From: an uncultured Bacilli bacterium
GTDB lineage: Bacteria; Bacillota_I; Bacilli_A; RF39; UBA660
Assembly: GCA_949840855.1 (NCBI GenBank)
Contig: CATKYP010000046.1
Coordinates: 1-6,694 of the forward strand
DNA: 6,694 nt
Reading direction: 5' to 3'
Both the position numbers and the translations under genes were made by a program. The notes beneath the pieces are model-generated. The model made no database searches. It had not been told where the DNA came from and was given only the letters and a program-made list of their open reading frames with translations. This document shows positions 1 through 4,885 of the stretch, in pieces (the stretch's first letter is position 1; each line of letters begins with the position of its first letter).

Positions 1-13
1 GTTTTTTTGTTTT

Positions 14-35
14 CCACTTTTTTGTGGCTTTTTTT
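14..35 (+). terminator. Weak candidate terminator of an upstream gene
   Basis: A CCAC/GTGG stem (14-17 with 24-27) encloses a six-T loop and is followed by a C and then a run of T (29-35). The stem is only 4 bp, so as a terminator this is weak. It would fit the end of a plus-strand gene lying left of the window. The rest of bases 1-54 is T-rich with no coding signal visible. Confidence 0.25.
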
Positions 36-54
36 GTTTTGTTTTTTTAATAGA

Positions 55-60
55 TATGAT
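55..60 (+). promoter_or_regulatory. Possible -10 element for thyX
   Basis: TATGAT at 55-60 is a 5/6 match to a vegetative -10 and would start transcription near base 67, leaving a leader that includes the AGGAG site at 83-87. No good -35 is seen; the region at the right distance is only T-rich. A perfect TATAAT at 75-80 lies too close to the start codon, because a transcript begun there would lose most of its ribosome binding site. Confidence 0.3.
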
Positions 61-96
61 ATATTTTATTTAGATATAATTCAGGAGATTTAAAAT

Positions 97-1527
97 ATGA
101 AAATTACTATGCTTGGAAATTGTTCCATGGAGGAGAGAGAAAAAGTAATACAGGTGGTTGCTACAGCTGGTAAGTTATCTAGAGCTGACGGAACTGTTAC
201 AGAGGTGTTTGACTCTAGAAATGATTATGAGAAAAATGTTAGATTAATCCAAAGTATTTTAAAAAGTGGTCATAGGTCAATAGCAGAACACGATTATTTA
301 GTATTTGGATTTGAAAATGTTACACCAATAGTTGAACAGACTATGATAAATCATAGATTGGCTTCATTTACAGTAAAGTCTAGAAGAAATGTTGATTTTA
401 GAAATGTTGGATTTTATACTCCAGATTTTAGAAATAAAAATGGGAAAGTTTTAGTTAATAATGAGGCATTACAGTTTCTTTATAATAAGAGTATGAACGA
501 GTTATTTAGTAAATATGGGGATTTAGTTGATATGGGTTTACCAATTGAGGATTGCCGTTATATATTGCCTTATTCCTATCATAGTAATTTTATTATGGAA
601 TGTAATGCTAATGAACTTTTTAAGATTACTGGTGATTTATTATATGGAAAAGAGTCTAATATTACAGAATTAAATGAATTAGGACTTATATTTTCTGATA
701 TTATCAAAGATAGGGTACCTTATTTAGTAGAATCTTTAGAAATGGAAAAGAAAAAGGAATATTATAAAGATAAGCTTAGTTTTTTAGATGAGGAGATAAC
801 TAAAAGTGGTATAAAAGGTAATAGTAAGTTGCTTTCTCGTGCTAAAATGATAGGGTATACCAATTATCCAGATTTTACTATATTATGTCATATTATTAAA
901 AGAAGGAAGAGAGTTAGTCTTTATGAAGCTCAGGAAATACTTTTTAAATTAATTGATAATAATCCTGATATAGTTAGAGAGATGATGCAGGGATTAATTC
1001 ATAGTAAAAGACAAAGAGAACTTGAACAGGCTAATTTTACATTTGAAATGCCTATATCTTTAGCCGTTCTTACTCATATTACAAGACATAGAATGCAGTC
1101 TTTAGAAGTGCCCGATTTTGCTCCTATATGGAATTTAGATAATTATATAGTTCCTGATAGTATAAAAAGTACTTGTAATGAACAGTATGCCAAAATATTT
1201 TCTAATAATAAAAAGTTAGTTGAGTTTTTTAAGAGGAAGGGTGTTAGAGATGAAGATTTAATTTATTTCTATTTATCTGGTAATGCTTGCAATATATCTA
1301 CCACAATGAATGCTAGAACATTAGAATGGATTAGTAGAATGAGATGTTGTAATAAAGCCCAATGTGAAATAAGAAATTTAATTAATGATTGTATTACACA
1401 AGTTAGAGAAGTAGCTCCTTTAATTTCTGAGGGATTAGGATCGACTTGTAGGATAGAAGGATATTGTCCTGAAGGAACTGATAGTTGTAAAAATAGAGGA
1501 CTAGTTGTTAAGAAAAAGGTTAAATAA
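97..1527 (+). CDS. thyX: Tandem-domain FAD-dependent thymidylate synthase (ThyX-like)
   Basis: ThyX makes dTMP from dUMP in the cytoplasm, using methylenetetrahydrofolate as carbon donor and FAD/NADPH for reduction. At 476 aa the protein is about twice the usual single-domain length of roughly 220-250 aa and reads as two ThyX-like halves. Half 1 (about 1-215) has HRSIAEH at 59-65 and a degenerate signature, NHRLAS at 85-90 followed by SRR at 95-97, matching RHRxxSxxxxSxR. Half 2 (about 245-476) has RHRMQS at 330-335, NAR at 405-407, R414, R416 and AQxEIR at 421-426. Half 1 lacks the C-terminal Arg/AQ signature, while half 2 lacks the second part of the RHR signature, so a composite active site is plausible. 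The tail carries Cys451, Cys457 and Cys464. ATG 97 follows AGGAG (83-87) at a 9-nt distance. Family assignment is firm; which half binds which ligand is inference. Confidence 0.88.
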   Translation: MKITMLGNCSMEEREKVIQVVATAGKLSRADGTVTEVFDSRNDYEKNVRLIQSILKSGHRSIAEHDYLVFGFENVTPIVEQTMINHRLASFTVKSRRNVDFRNVGFYTPDFRNKNGKVLVNNEALQFLYNKSMNELFSKYGDLVDMGLPIEDCRYILPYSYHSNFIMECNANELFKITGDLLYGKESNITELNELGLIFSDIIKDRVPYLVESLEMEKKKEYYKDKLSFLDEEITKSGIKGNSKLLSRAKMIGYTNYPDFTILCHIIKRRKRVSLYEAQEILFKLIDNNPDIVREMMQGLIHSKRQRELEQANFTFEMPISLAVLTHITRHRMQSLEVPDFAPIWNLDNYIVPDSIKSTCNEQYAKIFSNNKKLVEFFKRKGVRDEDLIYFYLSGNACNISTTMNARTLEWISRMRCCNKAQCEIRNLINDCITQVREVAPLISEGLGSTCRIEGYCPEGTDSCKNRGLVVKKKVK

Positions 1528-1555
1528 AAAGATGAGTTGTAGTCATCTTTTATTG
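1527..1555. terminator. Bidirectional intrinsic terminator between thyX and prsA
   Basis: AAAAGATGA (1527-1535) pairs perfectly with TCATCTTTT (1543-1551) around a 7-nt loop. On the plus strand the stem ends in TTTTATTG; on the minus strand it is followed by TTTTTATTT. It can therefore stop both convergent transcripts. The stem takes in the last base of the thyX stop and two of the three bases of the prsA stop codon (1550-1552). Confidence 0.8.
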
Positions 1556-2578
1556 TGTATTATTATTTGAATTGTTTGAAGTTACGTTTTGAAGTAATTT
1601 TTCTTTATAGTTTTCATATAAACTTTTTACTTTAGAATCCTTGAATTTTATTTTTTCATCTCTATAACTTATTAGTGAATTATAGTAAAGTGTTGTGTCA
1701 TTAGCCATTTTTTCTTCTGCAATAGTATTTTTAATACTATCTTTTTTACTATCTAGAGAAGGTTTATCTTTTTCATCTACCTTTAATATTATTTCATAAC
1801 CATATTCTGTTTTTACTGGTTCTTTTGTGTATTCTCCTTTAGCAAGTTGAGCAGTGGCATTAATGAATTCCTCACTATAATTATCGTCTTTATTGAAAAA
1901 ACCTAAATCTCCACCTTTATTGGCAGTAGCCTTGTCACTAGAATATTTTTTTGCAAGTTTAGTAAATGTTTCCCCATTATTTAATTTTTTAATTACTTCT
2001 TTAGCCTTTTCTAAAGCTTTAGCTTCTTTATTGGCTTTTTCTTCATCACTATCATCATCTTTAGCATTGGATTTTATTAGAATATGACTTGCTTTTACAT
2101 CTCCAATAATATTTTGATTGTAGTAATCTTCTATTTCTTTATCTGTTATATTATTTTTTTTGATATAGTCTTGTGCTGCTTGTCCTCTTTTGTATTCAAG
2201 GGATAAGATTTCTCTAAATTCCTGTTCAGTTGAGACACCATAGTATGTCTGAATAACTTGTTTGAAAGTTTGTTCATCTTTATAATTTTCTTTTAATTGA
2301 TTTATCTGATTATCGATTGATTCTTTCTCTTTATCTGTTGTTTTATATGTTGTATCTAATAAGATATGGTCTATTTTATCTACTAGAATATTCATTGCAT
2401 ATTTTTCCTTTAAATCACTATAAAGATTTTCGGCTGTTATTTTAGTTTTATTAGCTTTTACTACAACTTCTTCTCCATTTTTTAATGTTGCTGTTTGATT
2501 AAAATACATTACTATACTTGCAATTAGTGCTACTGTTAATATTATGATAATACTATATAACACTTTTATGTTTTTCAT
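1550..2578 (-). CDS. prsA: PrsA-type parvulin peptidyl-prolyl isomerase, membrane-anchored foldase
   Basis: Foldase of the PrsA family, which helps secreted proteins fold at the outer face of the membrane in Gram-positives. The 342-aa protein has one N-terminal hydrophobic helix (about 7-26), a helical chaperone region (about 45-155), a parvulin domain (about 161-270) and a helical C-terminal part ending in an Asn/Ser-rich tail. Parvulin marks are KASHILI (162-168, His165), Asp215 in KYSSDKA, GGDLGFF (222-228), Phe238 and EYGYEII (258-264). Two oddities stand out. There is no lipobox and not a single cysteine, so it should stay attached by its helix rather than by a lipid. The usual GYHII histidine is Glu262. 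ATG 2578 is preceded by a strong AGGAGGG (2585-2591). A SurA/PpiC-type label would describe the same fold; position and length favour PrsA. Confidence 0.9.
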   Translation of the reverse strand: MKNIKVLYSIIIILTVALIASIVMYFNQTATLKNGEEVVVKANKTKITAENLYSDLKEKYAMNILVDKIDHILLDTTYKTTDKEKESIDNQINQLKENYKDEQTFKQVIQTYYGVSTEQEFREILSLEYKRGQAAQDYIKKNNITDKEIEDYYNQNIIGDVKASHILIKSNAKDDDSDEEKANKEAKALEKAKEVIKKLNNGETFTKLAKKYSSDKATANKGGDLGFFNKDDNYSEEFINATAQLAKGEYTKEPVKTEYGYEIILKVDEKDKPSLDSKKDSIKNTIAEEKMANDTTLYYNSLISYRDEKIKFKDSKVKSLYENYKEKLLQNVTSNNSNNNTQ

Positions 2579-2602
2579 ATTTTTCCCTCCTAAACAATTT
2601 TT

Positions 2603-2631
2603 ATAATATCAAAAAATAAGTTATAGTGCAA
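2603..2631 (-). promoter_or_regulatory. Vegetative promoter of prsA
   Basis: Read on the minus strand: TTGCAC (-35, 2626-2631), a 17-nt spacer, then TATTAT (-10, 2603-2608) preceded by TGA, giving an extended -10 (TGn). The -35 is weak (three of six). Predicted start is near 2596, with a short leader before the ribosome binding site at 2585-2591. Confidence 0.5.
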
Positions 2632-2673
2632 ATATATAGTGAAAAATATTAAAAAAATGATATAAGATTTATC

Positions 2674-2700
2674 ACATTTTTAAATATTCACCATAAAATA
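2674..2700 (+). promoter_or_regulatory. Candidate sporulation promoter (sigma-K/sigma-E-like)
   Basis: CATAAAATA at 2692-2700 fits the CATAnnnTA -10 of the mother-cell sigma factors. AC at 2674-2675, 16 nt upstream, fits the short AC -35 of sigma-K. Start would fall near 2707, about 25 nt before the first tiny gene. The element is short and the region AT-rich, so the match could be chance, but the genes downstream look spore-related. Confidence 0.45.
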
Positions 2701-2710
2701 GAAGTGAATA
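2685..2710. repeat. Perfect inverted repeat around the -10 element
   Basis: TATTCAC (2685-2691) and GTGAATA (2704-2710) are perfect 7-bp inverted arms separated by 12 nt, and the spacer begins with the CATAAAATA -10. Half-sites 19 bp apart centre to centre would suit a dimeric DNA-binding regulator acting on this promoter. No known operator consensus is recognised. Confidence 0.4.
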
Positions 2711-2732
2711 CCAAAAAAAAGGAGGAATTTTT

Positions 2733-2816
2733 ATGGGTAACAACTATGTATCATCATCTGCTATTATATTAGTATTATTTATTTTATTAATAATCATTCT
2801 TGGTGCATGTATCTAA
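2733..2816 (+). CDS. Tiny transmembrane protein, YjcZ-like sporulation family (27 aa)
   Basis: A 27-residue protein starting MGNNYVSSS, then one hydrophobic helix (about 10-24) ending in LGACI. This layout, a short polar head and a helix with a LVLFILLIII core followed by G-A, resembles the YjcZ / tiny-TM Bacillus family, whose members are linked to spores. It has a very strong AAAGGAGG (2718-2725) seven bases before the ATG and lies under a sporulation-type promoter. The next gene, of the same type, begins 16 bp after its stop. Function is not known; a spore coat or membrane role is inference from family and promoter. Such genes are usually missed because of their length. Confidence 0.75.
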   Translation: MGNNYVSSSAIILVLFILLIIILGACI

Positions 2817-2819
2817 TTT

Positions 2820-2826
2820 AAGGAGG
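2820..2826 (+). promoter_or_regulatory. Ribosome binding site fixing the start of the second tiny gene
   Basis: AAGGAGG at 2820-2826, six bases before ATG 2833, sets this as the start. A longer reading from TTG 2800 would overlap the first tiny gene, lacks its own binding site and would add an unlikely basic head. Confidence 0.85.
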
Positions 2827-2832
2827 TGTCTT

Positions 2833-2982
2833 ATGTCTTGTAATGAACATACATCTACTAGTTGTTCAAATAATAATAACAACAGTAGAGGTGGAAATGG
2901 ATTTGTAATCCTAATAGTTTTATATATTTTACTTGCAATTATTTTAGGAGCAGGTTGTTCAAGAAATAGTTGCTATTATTAA
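2833..2982 (+). CDS. Small Cys/Asn-rich transmembrane protein, YjcZ-like (49 aa)
   Basis: The 49-aa protein has a polar head rich in Ser, Asn and Cys (1-22, with five Asn in a row at 13-17), a hydrophobic helix (about 23-41, GFVILIVLYILLAIILGAG) and a short tail, CSRNSCYY. The helix closely parallels that of the 27-aa gene just upstream and the YjcZ-type consensus (GF, then LIVLxILL, then GA). Cysteines lie at 3, 11, 42 and 47, on both sides of the helix, unlike the nearly Cys-free neighbour, so disulfide linking in a spore layer is conceivable. The 16-bp gap and shared terminator indicate one transcript with the upstream gene. Probably arose by duplication of a tiny gene followed by growth of the head. 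Precise role unknown. Confidence 0.75.
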   Translation: MSCNEHTSTSCSNNNNNSRGGNGFVILIVLYILLAIILGAGCSRNSCYY

Positions 2983-3026
2983 GAGTATTAGCATTGAGGG
3001 TATTTATGTATAATACTCTTTTTTTT
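2981..3026 (+). terminator. Strong intrinsic terminator of the tiny-gene pair
   Basis: AAGAGTATTA (2981-2990) pairs perfectly with TAATACTCTT (3011-3020) around a 20-nt loop and is followed directly by a T run to 3026. The stem begins inside the stop codon of the 49-aa gene. Confidence 0.85.
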
Positions 3027-3051
3027 GAGAAAAATATATTTAGGTGATTAG

Positions 3052-3549
3052 ATGCTTTATTATGTTAACATATTTTATTTTTATGCAGTATTAGGTTTTT
3101 TTTTAGAACTATTTTTAAAGACATTTGTATTTAAATCAATGAATAGCGGAATACTTTATGGTCCTTGGCTTCCTGTTTATGGTTTTGGAAGTGTAATTAT
3201 TATTTCAATGGAAAAATTTATTTTTAAATTTAGAAAAATCCCTAAATTATTTAGAGTATTATTTGTTTTTCTTTCTCTTACTTTCAGTCTTTCTGTTATA
3301 GAATATTTAGGTGGAATATTAATAGAAAAAGTATTTCATAGGACTTTTTGGGATTATAGTGGTATGAAATTTAATGTAGGAAAGTATGCTTCTCTTGAGA
3401 TGGCTCTTGTATGGGGAGTTGGAAGTCTTCTAATTATTTATATTATTAATCCGTTTATAGAAAAGTATATTAAAAAAATACCAGTATTTGTTACAATATT
3501 AGTATCTATTTTCTTTATAATTGACTTTATTTTTACATTTTTTATTTAG
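3052..3549 (+). CDS. CmpB-family putative ABC-transporter type IV membrane protein (PF06541)
   Basis: A 165-aa integral membrane protein with about five hydrophobic segments (near 5-25, 41-55, 67-90, 112-132, 145-163). Family marks are GILYGPWLPVYGFG (33-46), the acidic pair in VIEYLGG (82-88), HRTFWDYS (96-103) and SLEMALVWG (114-122). These fit the family named putative ABC-transporter type IV or CmpB (formerly DUF1113), common in Clostridia and Bacilli. The transporter label is historical: no ATPase gene is nearby and the substrate is unknown. ATG 3052 follows TAGGTGA (3041-3047). A clear promoter is not seen in the 25 bp after the upstream terminator, although TATATT (3035-3040) is possible. 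Its last 8 bases overlap the convergent HIT gene. Confidence 0.82.
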   Translation: MLYYVNIFYFYAVLGFFLELFLKTFVFKSMNSGILYGPWLPVYGFGSVIIISMEKFIFKFRKIPKLFRVLFVFLSLTFSLSVIEYLGGILIEKVFHRTFWDYSGMKFNVGKYASLEMALVWGVGSLLIIYIINPFIEKYIKKIPVFVTILVSIFFIIDFIFTFFI

Positions 3550-3937
3550 TTAGAATGTTATAAATTTCATCTATATTTTTTAAAATTGATTTGTCACTTG
3601 TAAACTGTAAATGATCTTCTTCATATCTTGGAGTTATATGAATATGAAAGTGTTTTACTTCTTGCCCAGTTCCATTATTTTGTGAAATAGTTAACCCTGT
3701 AGCATTTAATTTTTTTATTAGTATTGGGTAAATCTTATCTTTTATTATTTCTAAAATATAGTTTAGAGTATTATTATCAATAGTAAAAAGATTTTCTGTA
3801 TGTTTTTTTGGAATAATTAATAAATCTCCATTTGTATTTGGATTTATATCTAAAAAGACTTTAACTCTTTCATCTTCATAAATTGTTTTAGAAGGAATTT
3901 CTTCTTTTATTATTTTACAAAATATACATTCTTCCAT
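3542..3937 (-). CDS. hit: HIT-family nucleotide hydrolase / phosphoramidase
   Basis: Histidine-triad proteins cleave nucleoside phosphoramidates or other nucleotidyl bonds in the cytoplasm through a covalent His-nucleotide intermediate. The 131-aa protein has all the core marks: CIFC (4-7) near the N-terminus, LDINPNTNGDLLIIPKKH (29-46), NNGTGQEV (87-94) and the triad HFHIHI (96-101) followed by TPR. By family analogy His98 is the nucleophile, and Cys4, Cys7, His46 and His96 could hold a zinc ion. It resembles B. subtilis Hit, slightly shorter at the C-terminus. Ribosome binding site AAGGAG (3944-3949) overlaps the stop codon of the upstream gene (3949-3951), so the two are probably co-transcribed and translationally coupled. 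Natural substrate unknown. Confidence 0.93.
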   Translation of the reverse strand: MEECIFCKIIKEEIPSKTIYEDERVKVFLDINPNTNGDLLIIPKKHTENLFTIDNNTLNYILEIIKDKIYPILIKKLNATGLTISQNNGTGQEVKHFHIHITPRYEEDHLQFTSDKSILKNIDEIYNILTK

Positions 3938-3948
3938 AAATTTCTCCT

Positions 3949-4701
3949 TTAATTTAAATATTTTAGTTTTATATTGTATCTTTGTAGTAGTTCTTGATTG
4001 TTACTGATAATTGTTTGGACTACTTCATCAATACTAGTTAGTATTATATCATTATCTATGATTAAATTCATACTCTTTGTTATATTTTGCGCATTGTTTA
4101 AAGTAATGTTATAGTTTTTTGGTTTTAAATTTAATGATGTTGTATATGATATGATATTTGTTAAGATTACTTTTAATTCATTGATATGTTGGTATGATTC
4201 TTCTATGTTAATTGTATATATTGGTAAATCATATATTTTATTTAATAGCTTTTCTCTTACAGAAGATGTACAGTTATTTAACTTTGTATTATAGGAAATC
4301 GTATAGCTTTTATATGGTATCTTTTTATTTGTTGTAACTTCTTTTAGTTTATTATTCATTATATTTGTTATATAAGTATTTAAGGTATTGCCTTCTAGAT
4401 AATCTTTTTTATATGTATCAGTTATTTTTTTATTTTTATATGTTACTGTGAAATACAGATGCTTGTTTGAAGTGTTTTCTATTTTTAATAAGTATGAGTT
4501 GTTTTTTCTTATTATTTTGTTATATTTAAAATTTTTTATTTCATCTTGATATTTTTCTTCTAAGTAAGAAGTTATATTTTTTTTTATTTTGGGTATTAGA
4601 AAATCTTTTTTCTTTTCTGTTATTATTATTAATCCTAGTAAAAGTATTACTAGCATATAAAACATCCCCATATATAATGTTAGCTTACTTTGTTTTTCCA
4701 T
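3949..4701 (-). CDS. Unrecognised single-pass membrane protein
   Basis: Not recognised. The 250-aa protein begins MEKQSKLTLY, has one membrane helix (about 7-28, MGMFYMLVILLLGLIII), and then a Lys/Asn/Ile/Thr-rich domain expected outside the cell. Predicted strands alternate with helices: LLKIENTSNKHLYFTVTYKN (71-90) looks like a beta hairpin, and 146-157, 171-186 and 222-240 look helical. There is one Cys (144) and no lipobox. Start at 4701 is preferred because GAGAGG (4710-4715) stands 8 nt upstream; an in-frame ATG at 4725 would add eight residues but has no ribosome binding site. It is the first gene of a two-gene unit with hit, 11 bp apart. Codon and base use match the neighbours. A secreted or envelope-anchored role is inference; no catalytic motif is visible. 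Confidence 0.75.
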   Translation of the reverse strand: MEKQSKLTLYMGMFYMLVILLLGLIIITEKKKDFLIPKIKKNITSYLEEKYQDEIKNFKYNKIIRKNNSYLLKIENTSNKHLYFTVTYKNKKITDTYKKDYLEGNTLNTYITNIMNNKLKEVTTNKKIPYKSYTISYNTKLNNCTSSVREKLLNKIYDLPIYTINIEESYQHINELKVILTNIISYTTSLNLKPKNYNITLNNAQNITKSMNLIIDNDIILTSIDEVVQTIISNNQELLQRYNIKLKYLN

Positions 4702-4709
4702 ACATATTT

Positions 4710-4715
4710 CCTCTC
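4710..4715 (-). promoter_or_regulatory. Ribosome binding site deciding the start at 4701
   Basis: Read on the minus strand, GAGAGG lies 8 nt before ATG 4701. Since it sits inside the possible longer reading from ATG 4725, it argues for the shorter protein. Confidence 0.6.
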
Positions 4716-4758
4716 TTTTATTCATATATATAATTGTAGTCTATAGTAGCTGTGCAAT

Positions 4759-4788
4759 ATATTAATTGTATCTTATTATAATTAATAT
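4759..4788. repeat. AT-rich inverted repeat over the minus-strand promoter
   Basis: ATATTAATT (4759-4767) and AATTAATAT (4780-4788) form perfect 9-bp inverted arms with a 12-nt spacer. The repeat covers the -10 and spacer of the promoter predicted for the minus-strand pair. As it is made only of A and T, chance is a real possibility. Confidence 0.3.
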
Positions 4789-4793
4789 GCAAA
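4765..4793 (-). promoter_or_regulatory. Candidate promoter of the membrane protein-hit unit
   Basis: Read on the minus strand: TTTGCA (-35, 4788-4793), a 17-nt spacer and TACAAT (-10, 4765-4770). The -10 matches five of six positions and the -35 four. Start near 4758 would give a leader of about 57 nt. Confidence 0.4.
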
Positions 4794-4798
4794 GTAGA

Positions 4799-4817
4799 TT
4801 TTACTATAAAAGTAAAA
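4799..4817. repeat. Perfect 7-bp inverted repeat between divergent promoters
   Basis: TTTTACT (4799-4805) and AGTAAAA (4811-4817) flank a 5-nt spacer. The half-site TTTACT recurs at 4834-4839, exactly the -35 of the plus-strand promoter. It could be an operator for one or both genes; it lacks a T run on either side, so a terminator is unlikely. Confidence 0.35.
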
Positions 4818-4833
4818 AAAGCATAAAAAAATG

Positions 4834-4862
4834 TTTACTCAAAAATTTAAATATGATATTAT
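4834..4862 (+). promoter_or_regulatory. Promoter of the coiled-coil protein gene
   Basis: TTTACT (-35, 4834-4839), a 17-nt spacer and TATTAT (-10, 4857-4862) preceded by TGA (extended -10). Start near 4869 leaves a leader of under 20 nt that just contains the ribosome binding site. Confidence 0.65.
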
Positions 4863-4871
4863 GTAGATAAT

Positions 4872-4880
4872 AGGTGGTGG
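4872..4880 (+). promoter_or_regulatory. Ribosome binding site deciding the start at 4886
   Basis: AGGTGGTGG stands just ahead of ATG 4886. In-frame GTG codons at 4874 and 4877 lie inside this element and are therefore unlikely starts. Confidence 0.7.
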
Positions 4881-4885
4881 CTAAG

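Noticed and set aside
75..80. Perfect TATAAT as the thyX promoter -10
   Set aside because: Transcription would begin at about base 87, cutting away the AGGAG at 83-87; no -35 at the right distance either.
97..1527. Reading the first gene as two fused or frameshifted separate thyX genes
   Set aside because: The frame is continuous with a linker between the halves and no internal start with a ribosome binding site was apparent; a tandem protein is simpler.
1893..2087. Open reading frame on the plus strand inside prsA
   Set aside because: It is antisense to the parvulin coding region, has no ribosome binding site, and its hydrophobic Ser/Leu-rich translation is what the reverse of a Lys/Glu-rich protein gives.
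2800..2832. N-terminal extension of the 49-aa protein from TTG 2800
   Set aside because: It overlaps the 27-aa gene, and the AAGGAGG at 2820-2826 clearly serves ATG 2833.
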